Assembly (NCBI GenBank): GCA_963995505.1
Contig: OZ023190.1
Coordinates: 15,308,092 to 15,372,091 of the forward strand
Direction: 5' to 3'
DNA: 64,000 nucleotides
Source: Hypericum androsaemum
Lineage: Eukaryota; Streptophyta; Magnoliopsida; Malpighiales; Hypericaceae
Both the position numbers and the translations under genes were made by a program. The notes beneath the pieces are model-generated. The model had not been told where the DNA came from. It did not search any database and saw only the letters and a list, made by a program, of their open reading frames with translations. Below are positions 48,576 through 60,305 of the stretch, one piece after another; the stretch's first letter is position 1, and each line of letters starts with the position of its first letter.

Positions 48576-49489
48576 CTGAAACGGTTCTTTGATACATCAC
48601 TCTTTGTGGCACTTATTTGATTATTATTTCTTGTTGTTGATCTAGAATAATACAGTTGTTGTTTATTATGTAATTCGGGGCATGTAAGAAATACATCAAC
48701 CCGCCCGCTGTTAGGCTGCTGCAGCAATTACAGGTTCATGTATACATATAGGTGTTAGATATATGTTATAACCATTGCTTCATACTTGAATTTCAAATGA
48801 AAGATTGAATAAAAACAGCACAGGATTCTTTCAGCTGTATTGATGCCCTATAAATTCAATGTTTTCCTTTGCCATTTAGCTCAGCAATCATCTTCTCTGT
48901 CATTTGTAATCTTGCAACCGTTTGAGCGACTTCGATGGCCGTCTTACTGCGACTGTGTATTTATGCACTTGATGCAGCTTTGGCCTTGTTTAGCTCCCAA
49001 TTAGCAGAAGATATTATTCACAGAAACAGATGCAGAACTCCGTGCCATCCCAGCCGCGGACCTTTTTCATCGGTTGAGTTGCTAATTTCATGAACTAGAA
49101 GAAGGTAGGCTATCCCAGCTGCATTGCTTCATCTTGATTCTCTTGGTGCAGTTTCCCTTTGTGTTTGTCTTTTCCAGTGAAGTAAGGATCGTACCGTCCG
49201 TTTGTTTTTCTCTAGTTGAGAAGAGGCACCAAGTCATCCGCAGGATCTCACATTTCCCTTGTGATTTCCGGTATGTACCTCCTTTTGTGCTTCTTGGTTT
49301 TAGCTTCAAAGCAATTTATGTGTTAGAACGGTGAATTTTTACGTTTATAAATCAAGCTCAACAATCTAGCACTATTGCGTGCTATTCTTAACACGCTACT
49401 TCAAACGAAGCCAAATGGATCTGAAATTTGCACGGACTTAACATCGTCTCTCGTGCCATGGGATCGTTCGACAACAATGAACCACGAGA
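48576..49489. other. 3' flank; possible exon-like remnant
   Basis: On the minus strand about 48955-48856 reads open in a protein-like way (TAIEVAQTVARLQMTEKM.., ending in TGA) after a possible CACAG acceptor. I cannot attach upstream exons or a family. Otherwise no gene. Confidence 0.25.
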
Positions 49490-49497
49490 TCTACATG

Positions 49498-49760
49498 CTC
49501 TGATACCATATTAGAACTTCCATATTCAACCTTAAGCCTTGAAACAATGAGTATATGGATTCCCATACTTGTAATCAACCAAACCCAACAACCTAATTGC
49601 CAACTCAGTTTGTACTACATCTCTGTATCCCCCTACCTGTCTAATATGATTTACTACTCTATTTTTGGGGTGAAATATATGTTTTTAGTGTGGAACACTC
49701 TCATATATTTAGATTTAATTGAAGTCAAATATGGAGGACTTTAATGTAGCTGTTAGGTGG
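49498..49760 (-). mobile_element. Copia-type LTR remnant with initiator-Met primer site
   Basis: GCTCTGATACCA at 49498-49509 is the exact complement of TGGTATCAGAGC, the tRNA-iMet primer-binding site of Copia retrotransposons. The sequence to its right would be the 3' part of a minus-strand LTR. No coding region retained. The right edge is a guess. Confidence 0.55.
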
Positions 49761-50145
49761 ATGGTACCTTGACTTTCTTCTTTCATGCCGGGGATTACTT
49801 ATTACATTGGGATTCCATTATGGGTCATAATTTAGTAATCCAGCCGTAGATTCTGGGCCGCAGTATGTGCCTCATTCACATTGGAAAATATCAATTTGAA
49901 GCCTGAATATGACGACCTTTTTTTTGCCAAAAGTTATTATCCAAGCATTTCTTGAGTAATCGATCAAATTTCGAATCAGATAGAACCAAAAAAAGACAAA
50001 GCCGTCTTACCAAATTTTGAAAGCAGCAACATTAACATAGTTCAAATTTGAAACAAGAAGCACAAAATCGTCTTAATTCATCTAGAGTTCGTCGGGAAAA
50101 TTGCGAATCTTTTTGTGAAATATTGGTATTCCAAGTCAAATTGGT

Positions 50146-50263
50146 AAAAGAGTGGGTCTGTTGCCAAATGCTTGTAGCCTAACGACGCAAGACCTTGTAA
50201 ATATTTAGGAGATCCAGATTCAAACTGTAGCATTGATGTAACATTTACCTTTCAAAAAAAAAG
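50146..50263 (+). mobile_element. SINE-like retroposon copy
   Basis: Starts like a tRNA-type A box (TTGGTAAAAGAGTGG), continues to a B-box-like GATCCAGATTCAAACTG, and ends TTTACCTTTC plus nine A. This is the most complete of the SINE-like copies in the window. Confidence 0.6.
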
Positions 50264-50969
50264 AGTAGGTCTGTTAGCATTTTTTTTTTTGAAAAAGGTA
50301 GTGTTAGACCTTTATATAGATATGAGAAATAAATACAAGTAAATCAATCATAACAACCTATCTCTAACCCAGACTTCTGATTAGCGATGATAGCATCTAC
50401 TTGGGCCAGGATTATGAAGTTGAAGCTTGATCGGTTGGGCCCGCCAAGGCTTCAGAGGAACATTCCTGAAGTATAAATTTTAAAATGAGTAACTAGAAAA
50501 TTTAAAATTTGACTAGGGGCCATTCCTAAACTATATTAAATTATAAGAAAAAATTGAGATAACAAATCTATTTTAGAAAATTTTAAAATTTAACTAGTGC
50601 AAAATGAAAATAGGTTAGCATGTGATGAGTTTGAAATTACATTATCCCCACTCAATTGCAAGTGGCTACGCAAATGGCTAAGATTTACATAAATAACCAG
50701 CGGCAAAATAACTTTTACGTGCAGCGAAATTTCCACATTAGTACATGTTCTTTTAAGTATAAATAAATTTTATTATTGAAAGATGATAATTACACGAAAC
50801 ACATGGGAAATTGCACTAGACGAACAATCGTCTAAAACCTGTACTTTGAATGTTTCACTCATCGTCGCACCGACCATGCTGATCTCCAACAGCTCAACGC
50901 TGCCTCATGATCAAGACAGGGTGCACGCTTGCTGCTTCTGTTAAGCTCAACAACGACGTCGGCTAATCA
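50264..50969. other. Intergenic, 3' side of the diphosphatase gene
   Basis: No gene. The last ~150 bases are probably the 3'-UTR of the minus-strand gene ending at 50970. Confidence 0.4.
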
Positions 50970-51932
50970 CTATCGTACATCTGCTCGGGAATCGAAGCGC
51001 ATCTCGATGCTCCTCATTCGATCAGTACCAACGAGCAGCAGCTTATCATCATAAACATCAATGTGACCAAATGCATCAGTACCGGGTGGACACTCAAGGG
51101 CTGCTTCGAAGGATCTGTGATGTATTCCATGGGAATCAACTGCATAGCGGCCTTTATGATCGTGTCCTGAAAGACAAACCTTCACGCAATCATATCGGTG
51201 TATGACATCCATCACCTCGTCATAGTTCCATAGAAGTGCTTCCTTGCAAGATGCACCGGGATCTAAAGGCAGATGGCAGCAAATAACGACTTTCTGCTCC
51301 AATTTCGTCGCATCCTGAAGAACGCGATCCAACCATTCCATCTGTCTCGACCCAACAGCGCCATTGAACATGAGGAACCTTCTATCCAGCCAGATCAATC
51401 CCTGTGGGCTGTTTTTGTCTGAATTGGGATTTTTCTTGTTTAAAAACTCCAGGGCCTGCAACGTCCGAGGATCATTCTCAGGCCAACCAATGGCACTTAT
51501 ATCATAGCCATCCAGCACGATGATTCTGAATCCCGGAGAAGGTGAAAATTCATAGTAGGCATAACCGTCGGGATTACGAATCTTCAACAAAGGAAGCAAC
51601 TTGTCACGCGGAAGATTGTAGAGACAATGATTGCCAATCATGTGATAGCATGGACCGTTAAAATTCTCGAACACACCAACTACTTTCTCCACGGCAGTAA
51701 ACGATTGGTCTTTGGGGCAAAAGCCATCAACAATGTCACCGAAATTGACAGCAAACTTAAGCTTCCCGTGGCTGTTCCACTTTGCAACCGCCCTCTCTAA
51801 CACCTGAATGCTGTGTCGATAATACCGCGGTACGCCGAGGAACGAGCGACCATCGGGAATATCAGCATATTGGACATCAGAGATCACTCCAAAGGAGAAC
51901 AAAGGCTGCTTCCCCAGCACACTAGACCCCAT
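50970..51932 (-). CDS. Mn-dependent ADP-ribose/CDP-alcohol diphosphatase
   Basis: Calcineurin-like metallophosphoesterase that hydrolyses ADP-ribose, CDP-choline-type compounds and related diphosphates. Single coding exon of 320 residues; family members are about 310-340. Metal motifs are visible in order: GVISDVQYAD (D-x-Q form typical of this family), GDIVDG, GNHCLY, CCHLPL and SGHDHKG. The start MGSSVLGKQPLFSFG matches the family N-terminus. It lies eight bases into an exon whose TTGCAG acceptor implies a 5'-UTR intron with its donor near 52308 (ACGA|GTAAGA). A longer frame through the acceptor is an artefact. An internally deleted duplicate is at 60752-61112. Confidence 0.92.
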   Translation of the reverse strand: MGSSVLGKQPLFSFGVISDVQYADIPDGRSFLGVPRYYRHSIQVLERAVAKWNSHGKLKFAVNFGDIVDGFCPKDQSFTAVEKVVGVFENFNGPCYHMIGNHCLYNLPRDKLLPLLKIRNPDGYAYYEFSPSPGFRIIVLDGYDISAIGWPENDPRTLQALEFLNKKNPNSDKNSPQGLIWLDRRFLMFNGAVGSRQMEWLDRVLQDATKLEQKVVICCHLPLDPGASCKEALLWNYDEVMDVIHRYDCVKVCLSGHDHKGRYAVDSHGIHHRSFEAALECPPGTDAFGHIDVYDDKLLLVGTDRMRSIEMRFDSRADVR

Positions 51933-52499
51933 CAGGTTTTGGCTGCAACACACAACCAGGCCAATCAATCATCAAACCATAAAAAAGTAAACCACACTTT
52001 TCTCCTCTAAACAAAATAGTGAGAGCCACAACAAATGGAAGCGAAACAGGTACAAAATTGAGGAAGAAAACCCAAATTTAAAAATAAAAAAAAGGCTGGA
52101 ACCGCAAATCAATTTTTACTACCCATAGAAACCCACCAACCATTAATAACCAATTGGGGTTCATAAAAATCGAAACTTTAAGAGCTAAAACCACCTAATG
52201 CACATTAATTAGGAGAGGGAAACACCGAATTACGTAGGGAAAAAAAACACGATGCAGAGTTATGACAACTTGGTCAGAATTTCGGCCACAGTTTCGAGAA
52301 AGATCTTACTCGTAATGAGTTGGGTCGGAACCGGATCGGGGCGCCGGACTCTAATCGATCGGGTCAGTGGTTTCTGGAATATCAGGACTGGAGTTGATGG
52401 TTGGTTAAAGACGTGTAAGAGGTAGTTGGGAACAGATGAAATAAGAGGTTGGCTCCTGGCCGGTGTATAATCTAAGTCACTGGATGACTTGTCGTCTAA

Positions 52500-53165
52500 A
52501 AGGACAGAGCATAATTGAAAATTTTTTGATAATCTTAGTCCCACATATTCTTAAATAAAATTGTTTATTTTGCATACAAATTAAGGTCAGATAGGCATCA
52601 TTAAATTTCTGGACTTAGGAATATTTTTGTTTTTTTAATGGAGTTTTGCCAGAAAATTATCGTAATTAGGATCCAGAGATTAAATCATTTAATTTATGAA
52701 ATATCATAGACTAAAAAATAATAAGTTATCCTAATTAATAAAAAAATTTCAAACATTAGAAATCTACAACTATTTTTTCTTAAACTAAACAATATGATGT
52801 GATTTGAGATAATAGGTTATCCCACACAGTTAATTATGTTTACATAGTACAATTTAATGAGGAAGTAATAATTTGAATTGAAAATCTACATCACTCACTC
52901 TTTTTTCTCACAAGTGAATTTTTTTGTTATTTACAATATACGTACATACATGACACATCTGTATTAGCTTACCAATACTCATTTTTGTGTTCGTTATCCA
53001 ATAATCACGTTTACATTTTAAAATTGGTCCATGGGCCCAGGTATTACTACCTAAAGATGATAGCGAGAAAGAAACTAAGTACAAAAACATTTACGATTTC
53101 AGTTTTTTTAAAGATTGTTTATGATTTCAGATTTGAATTACTTTCATTTTCAATTTGTAATTAAA
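52500..53165. other. Intergenic, nothing seen
   Basis: AT-rich. No gene. Confidence 0.4.
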
Positions 53166-53286
53166 TTTTTTTGAAAGATAATTTTCTTACACCATTATTA
53201 CAATTGTCAGAGTTTGAACCGTAGACTTTTCTAAAATTGTAGATGTTTTATTCTCTTAAGCTAAATGTCCTTTGCCCTTTTAAAAT
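53166..53286 (-). mobile_element. SINE-like retroposon copy
   Basis: Read on the minus strand: CATTTAGCTTAAGAGAATAA, then CTACGGTTCAAACTCTGAC (B-box-like), then GTGTAAGAAAATTATCTTTC plus an A-run. Same order as the 18531 and 50146 copies. Confidence 0.55.
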
Positions 53287-53611
53287 TTGTATTTAACTAT
53301 GCAGGCATGAGGCACTTGGAAGTTTTAAGCTACTCTCCTAATCAAAGTAGATCCTTTGGAGAACTCCTAATCAAACAGATCCTTTTGAGAACTCCTAATC
53401 AAATAGATCCTTTTGAGAAGTCCTAATCAAAGTAGATTTGACCTCATAATTTATATATATATAGGCCTTACACGAAATAGTTTATAATCATGAGTAGCTA
53501 TTTCCTAAGCGATGTAAAAAGGCATTCACTAACAGTGTAAATGTTGGAGATGCAATCATTATGATCTTGTTGTCATTACAAATTTACAAACTAACTGGAA
53601 CAAAAACTTTT

Positions 53612-54694
53612 GGAATAAGTTTATTTTAGTACCCTGTAGTTTTATTCTTTTTGTCCGGACTACCATGTGGTTTTCAAATAGATATTTTAATACCCTGTGG
53701 TTGACACCAATTTTTCAGGCAGGTCCAGAGCAGCTGCCCATCCAAACCCGCCCAAAACGACGCCATTTTTCAGACGACATGGAAGACATGTGGCAATGAG
53801 GTGGCAAGGCAAAATTTTCCAAAATGGCCCCGACCATCATCCCCAATTTCTGACAATTTTCCAAGTCTATCTTCCCCGTTGTTGAACTTAATGGTCAGAG
53901 GGCGTCGGCGTAAATAACGTCCCAATGCTTGCTGCCCCTTGGTCGACATCGCTACTCCCTTTTCAATTTTTGATTCTGCCATCACCGCCGCCGCTGCCGT
54001 CGCTGCAAGTCTTTCATCCTTGGTCAACTTTACTCTTTGGTTTTAGAGAGAGAGGATCGAAAATTCCCATTTGGGTTGAGCTAACAGAACCAAAAAGAGA
54101 ATTGAGAGCTCACTCCTCGTTCACTGGAAGCTGGGATTAAAAATAAATTGAGAGATGTCCTCCCTTCTTGTGGAACGAGAATTGAGAATTGAGAGCAACT
54201 CCTTGTTCACTAAAAAGCTGGGATTAAAAAAATAATTAGGGTTTATTTTTTAGGGAAGAATTGGAATTCCCATCCCGGCTCTTGTGGACGAGAATTGAGA
54301 GCATGGAGAGGGACTTCTTGTGGACGGTGTGCTTACCGACAGAGATGCCCATCCAGACACATCGGCGGTTGTCGGCGGAGGGAGGATGAAACGAGTCCCA
54401 CCGGAGGTCATCATATCGATAAATAAGAACAAGGATTGCCGAATGGGTTTTCAGTATAAAAGTTATAAAATACTTAGGACCATTTTGGAAATTTTTGCCT
54501 TGCCACCCCATCGCCACGTGTCTTCCATGTCGTCTAAAAAATGATGTCGTTTCAGACGGGTTTGGACGGGCAGCTGTCCTGGACCTGCCCGAAAAATTGG
54601 TGTCAACCACAGGGTACTAAAATACCAATTTGAAATCACATGGTACTCCGAACGAAAAGGGTAAAACTACATGGTACTAAAATAAACTTATCCC
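53612..54694. mobile_element. Mutator-like non-autonomous element with 9-bp target duplication
   Basis: Flanked by AAAACTTTT on both sides (53603-53611, 54695-54703). Terminal inverted repeats of about 220 bases begin GG(A/G)ATAAGTTTATTTTAGT. Both are well conserved, to the point that each encodes the same spurious peptide start MVDTNFSGRSR. A 9-base duplication with long inverted repeats is the Mutator-like pattern. The interior (53880-54440) has repeated GAGAATTGAGAG..AGCTGGGATTAAAAA words and no transposase. Confidence 0.85.
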
Positions 54695-55178
54695 AAAACT
54701 TTTTACTATGATTCATGAATAAATTTCACGTTCTTTATTTTTTGTTTTTCTTAAGAGATCAGTATAAGAAAACCGAGATGGTTGAAGTTTGTCGTTGATT
54801 ATTATCATGTTCGTCATGCACGGCAAATAAATTCATTTATATACTGTCTCACTTTTATATTAGTGACTTCCCTTGCATTTAAATTTGATTCAACCATCAT
54901 CATCAGATTCAACTCTTGTTAATAGGATATTAGATTCTTGAGTTGTGAGATATAAAAAGTTAATGCATTTTCTTCTTGGAAGAAACAACATACAATATCT
55001 AATAAATTTTTACATATACAAAATAAACTACAATCAGACCAATTACCTAAACTTTATATTTTAACAAAGAATATAAAACTTGAAAAATTGTAAATTACAG
55101 TAACATAAAAGTAGACATTAAAATTTATTTTAAAATTAAATTAGAATAAAGAAATCAACATTAAAAGTTATGTTTCAG

Positions 55179-55901
55179 AGGTGGCCGATCATTGCCGCAA
55201 CCGTGTCCACGTGGCCTTGGCCGAAGAATTGGCAAGACTCAAGAAATGGACCGAAGACCGGTGGACGGAAGTGTTGACCATGTCTTTTCTTAGGATAGGC
55301 GCAGAGGTCGGAGCCCAAGATCGCTTGGCAAAAGTGAGGTCAATTGTCGTTTGTGCAATCATCACGAAGGCTCATATCATCGTTGCGAATTGCAGCGACT
55401 CCAGGGTTGTTCTCTGCGGGGGTAGACATGTCGTTCGTCTATCCGAGGACCACAAGGTAAATTCATATATTTTGGTTATTTTCATATTATATTTGATTAT
55501 CACCTAATTTTATGTTCTCGTTTGATTGTTTCACAACCTGCTCGTGAAGATGAGAGACAGAAGATTGAGTATGCGGACAGATTGATTGTCCACTGGCATG
55601 GAGATCGTGTCTTCGGAGTTCTCGCCATGATACGCTCCATTGGTATGCATTTTTTTAGCCGCTTATTATTTTAGGTAGAAATTGATGGATAAATGACTAA
55701 ATTTTTTTTCCCAGGAGAAGCCATAAGTCATCCGACCTCGCTAGGAGGGCACTTTTGTCGCACAGGAAGAGGACGAGAGACGTGGGTGCATTGCCTTCTG
55801 GTGATGATCCAGGTGCACAAGCAGCAACCGAGTATCTCACGCGGAAGGCGTTGCAGAAAGGCTCAGGAGACAATATAACCGTTTTGATTATTGATTTATA
55901 A
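55179..55901 (+). pseudogene. Clade A protein phosphatase 2C pseudogene (truncated)
   Basis: Remnants of the ABI1/HAB1 group. Exon 55179-55456: VADHCRNRVHVALAEEL.., IIVANCSDSRVVLC, LSEDHK then a GTAAAT donor. Exon 55537-55642: AREDER.., HGDRVFGVLAMIRSIG. Final part 55730-55901: DLARRALLSHRKR and EYLTRKALQKGSGDNITVL, ending in TAA. Missing: everything before the VA(D/N)YCRDR region, including the first metal-binding DGHGG motif, and the RYLKP..PEPEV segment. The acceptor before 55537 reads ACAA instead of CAG, and the last piece is out of frame with the one before. The complete paralog starts at 63502. Confidence 0.85.
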
Positions 55902-57084
55902 AAACAAAAATAAGTAGAAACTTGTTTATTTTTTCAAGTTAATATTTTTCCGGCAAAATGATAAACAAAGCGCATAATAAAAAAATATATCATAACATTA
56001 TTTTGTGTATGATTCAATATCAAATAATTGTCGCATCCAACTCCATTTTTGGTTTTGGACTGGCTGCTTAGAGCCGACTCCATTTGTCATTCCCTCAAAG
56101 CCCATCATTTGCTTAGAGCCCGCTCCTAAGACCAGTGCCTAATTTTCTTATTCAGGAAATAATAAGTGGATGAATTATGATATATTAAATCTTTGTCTCA
56201 ATATGCCCTGGTTCAATTCTCACCAGACTCATTTTTTTGCGCATTAACGCTTCAATGGATTGAAAAGTCTAAAAATAAGTTTTGTTCTTGCAAATACTCT
56301 TTTTTTGATAACCGAAAAATTTGATAATCAGAAGTTCGGGGTTAAATTTATGTAAGAAATTTAGGTAAATATTTGTATTTTTTTGAAGTACTAAATTATA
56401 ATTTTACCAATTACATATATAAATCACAGCCGCACAACCCTTACCCACCCACTCCAAGCTCAAGCATAAACCTTACCCTCCACAACTACTCTCACGCAGT
56501 CACGAACGAGATCTAGGTTGATAGCAGTCACCAGAAAATAAATGTCGATGACTAGTAGACTCAATTTTGTTGGCTTGTTCTTATATACTAAATTAAGGCT
56601 TTTCCAAGTGGTATTTGTTGGTTTATTCTTTATAGATTATAGATCCCTTATTTTTCTATCATGTTAGAAAGCCTAAATCATAACAAAATTTGTTGAAGTT
56701 GTCTTACACTTGAATTTGTATTTATTGGAATTATATTTGTAATGACGGATTACTAATTTTATGTTTTTCCAACTATTTTGGTAAAATAACAAATTTACCA
56801 AAATCTAAATTCGATATTTGGTTATTTTATCGAATAATATTCAGGATTAGGATCGATGAAACTTTTTAGAAATTCAGTATTTGGTAAATTTGGTCTTCCG
56901 CATCGTTATTTATAGAATGCACACTCCAAAAATGCTAACCAATTAGCAACCACAAATTTTCTGATTTATTCTTATATTGTATAAATAATAAATATTGCCT
57001 ACTTATGACCAAAAACCCAAGGTATACACGGACAGACTGGTGCTTTCTTGGTGAAAGTTCATCTTTTATAGGGCTAGGCCACTT
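55902..57084. other. Intergenic, no gene seen
   Basis: AT-rich, no coding signal. Around 56160-56240 a CCTGGTTCAATTCTCACCAG phrase resembles a tRNA B box, but no complete tRNA or SINE can be drawn. Confidence 0.4.
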
Positions 57085-57990
57085 GCCTGGGGTTCAAATT
57101 CAGTGGGGACATGGATAATCCCCACTGAAAGAGATAGAGGCAATATTAGAAATACAATAATTAAAAAATATATCAGCAAAATAATACAAATTATGGAAAT
57201 ACAAGTATGAAAATATTGGTTTTCATTTTCTCGGATATTGATTTTCATCTTCTATGCTATTGGTTTCATTCTACTATGATATTGGTTTCATTCTACTATG
57301 ATATTAGTTTCCATCTTCTCGGATATTGGTTTCATTCTTCTATGATATTGGTTTCATTCCGCCGTGATATTGGTTTTCATCTTCTCCAATATTGGTATCT
57401 CATTATAAGTGAAAATGTATACCATTTGAATGTATTAGTTTCATTCTTCTCAAATATTGGTATCATCGTTCTAGGATATTGGTATCATTCTACTTTAATA
57501 TTGGTGTCATTCATCTAAGAATTTTTTTATTCGAGAAGATACTACCCCTAATATAACGAGAACCCTAAACGATGACGAATAAGCATGATCAACAAAATTG
57601 AAGGGACATAGATAGAGAGATTGAAGATCTAGAGACAGGTGAGCCGTATTGGACCAAATAAGCACACCACGACGTGGAATCTGGGTTCGAGTCTGTCGTT
57701 TTGGGGCGGCTAGCTGGGGAGAGCACCCGGAGAAGCTTGGACGCGGTGGATGGCAGATGGAGGATGGAGGATGGAGGATAAAAAGGAGGAGGGGGGTTTA
57801 TATTTTTTTTGTGGGATTATATAGAAAAAAGGTGGAACCCTAATGAGTATGTTTGGATAAAAACTCGAAAATACCCTCAACAGATTCTGACCATCAGATT
57901 TGTAAAAAAAGAATTTGATCAAATCTAAAGGCCCATATTTAGTCCATACCATGGGGATGACTTTTATGTAGTCCCCCTGAATCCAAATCC
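57085..57990. mobile_element. Third copy of the minisatellite element
   Basis: Left end TTCAAATTCAGTGGGGACAT with AATCCCCACTGA. Units GATATTGGTTTCATTCT(A/T)CTAT at 57215-57520 are here spaced about 21 bases. The right end on the complement is GGATTCAGGGGGACTAC, preceded by the palindrome ATCAGATTTG..AAATCT near 57890-57925. Between array and right end is a unique GC-richer stretch (57640-57840). Only one arm is present, so it is not a foldback like the 14.6-kb copy. Confidence 0.7.
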
Positions 57991-58166
57991 ACCTGCCTGA
58001 CTATATCTTGTCTCTCAGCAGAGCAGCAGGCCTTCACCCGGCAAAAGACGAAAGAGTCGAGAAGGAAGGACGCAAAGTCCTTCAGAGAAAGCATTCCCTT
58101 ATTCGTCGCGAAATCAATCTGTTGTGTTATCATCCCCGGTGGAATCGACAAATAAGACATAGAATT

Positions 58167-58304
58167 GACCAGTCAGACTATGATTTGGGAAGAAAGACAT
58201 ACCAAATTTGGCCATAAAAATGGCAACCTTACGAATCGGATAAAATCTTGTCGAACCGAGCGATCTGTTTAAAAAATTGACCCAAAATTTTTCGGTTCGT
58301 AAGG
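58167..58304 (-). mobile_element. Decayed relic of the hAT-type element
   Basis: Aligns without gaps over 138 bases to the complement of 44289-44426. I count 95 identities. Of 43 mismatches, 30 are transitions, and 26 of those replace G or C in the 43.5-kb copy by A or T here. Includes the CCTTACGAA..TTCGTAAGG inverted ends of a 78-base inner segment of equal length in both copies. Confidence 0.8.
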
Positions 58305-58429
58305 GTTTCGCCCAACCTTGAAAATAAAACCCAATTTTTCCCAAAATTTCCAATACATTAACTGTTGATCGGAGAGGAAATAGGAACTGGATCGCAACAC
58401 CAGAGAGAGAGAGAGAGTGGTGGAGAGGG

Positions 58430-58759
<330 letters not shown>

Positions 58760-59079
58760 CCGCCTTCCACCCTAATGATATTGCCTGTAGGTGTTCTTAA
58801 AGAGGCCTAAAAGAGTTGGGGTTAGGAGGATTAAAAGTGGGTTTTCCAAGTTGTTGATGTGGTTGGTTTGGTTTTTTGTTCTTCGTCATGTTCCTTTCTT
58901 TTGGTGGGTGTAAGGGATTTTGGTGGTATCTGATGCGTGTTACTTTCTTTTGGGCTAATGTGTGTTTTTCAATTTGACATGGGCTCGGTGGGCCTTATTT
59001 ACTATTTTATCCAAATCTCTAGTTCCCAAACCATTGCTAAAGCCCACATTTGTCTACTATTGTAATACAAATATATCTA
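58760..59079. other. 3' flank of the ACP retrocopy
   Basis: Probably retrocopied 3'-UTR grading into host sequence. No gene. Confidence 0.35.
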
Positions 59080-59088
59080 TAAAAAATT

Positions 59089-60295
59089 GGAAAAAGTATC
59101 ATTTGAGTCCTGTGGTTTACACTGATTTTGCGTTATGATCTTGAGGTTTAGAAACAATTTTTTTGGTAGTTGTGATTTCACCTTTTTTGCCACAAAGGCT
59201 CGGAAAGGCCCCCGAGCCTGAAAATAGCTCCGGTCCCGGAAACGATGTTGCCTTACGATGAGGTGGCCTGTCACGTTGGATATTTTTTCGCCTTGAAATA
59301 CTGACGTGTCATACAAAATAAAATATCTATTTTAATCACTTATTTTTAAATCTTTTTTAAAAACTTCCTCTCTCTCTCCCCCCCTCTTCTTCTTCTTCTT
59401 CTTCTTCTTCCCTCTCTCATAAGGGAAAAATAATTCCAATGAAACCTTCAATCCATCATGAAAATAGAATTTCACAAACAAACTAAAAAGCCAACCATCA
59501 AATTATAAAAAAGACGAATACATAACAAAAATTTACTCCAATCCAAAAGGTTAGCCTCAACACCAGCAAGCGACCAGTCGTCTCTTCCTCTCTCTGTCTG
59601 TCGTCTTCGTTTTCCCTTTTTTTTTTCTTTCGACAACATGTAATGTAATTTACCACAACAATATTATAATAACTATTATCGTGTAATTAATTAATTAATA
59701 ATAGCACTGGGAGGAGAAGGAAAACTCATCGATCTAGTGCTTAGGACCGAACCTCCCCAAATCGGCGAGCTTCCTCGAGCGATTGGCGCAAAACGACGCC
59801 GCCACAGACAGGTTGTGCGGCCTGCTCCCCTCGGAGTCGTGATTGGACCAGTGGCGACGGGGGCTGGCCCACACCAGCGGTCTCATGTAGAACGCCATCC
59901 CGATCGACGACGACGAGGAGTTCCTCGCGTGCCCGCTCTTCCTCCCCTCTCCCTGAACCGGCATCCTCCGGCAATCCTCTTCGGCTGCGTCGGGATCGGG
60001 GGACATCCCTCGGGCGACGGCGGATGGGCGGTGACGGATGAAGGAGGAGATCCACTATAAAAAATAGTGGGATTGAAAAAGATATTTAATGTTGTACAAC
60101 CTCATATTGCCAATCGGTTAAAAAATTCGACCTGACATGCCATCTCATATTGTCAACTAGGTTTGGAGCTGATTTTTGGCTCGAGAAGGCTAACGCAAAA
60201 AAGTGAAACCACAACTACCAAAAAAATCGTTTCTAAATCTCGGAATCATAACACAAAATTGGTGTAAACCACATGACTCAAATGGTACTTATTCC
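59089..60295. mobile_element. Mutator-like element enclosing a GC-rich gene-like insert
   Basis: Terminal inverted repeats of about 110 bases (59089-59200 and 60180-60295) share GAGTC(C/A)TGTGGTTTACAC and TTTTTTTGGTAGTTGTG. Flanks are TAAAAAATT (59080-59088) and TAAAAAAATT (60296-60305), a 9-base duplication with one A added in the run. The middle 59730-60055 is strikingly GC-rich. On the minus strand (60006-59734) it reads as a 90-residue protein-like frame (HARNSSSSSIGMAFYMRP). This looks like captured host exon sequence (Pack-MULE type); the source gene is not recognised. A (CTT)n run lies at 59384-59410. Confidence 0.75.
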
Positions 60296-60305
60296 TAAAA
60301 AAATT

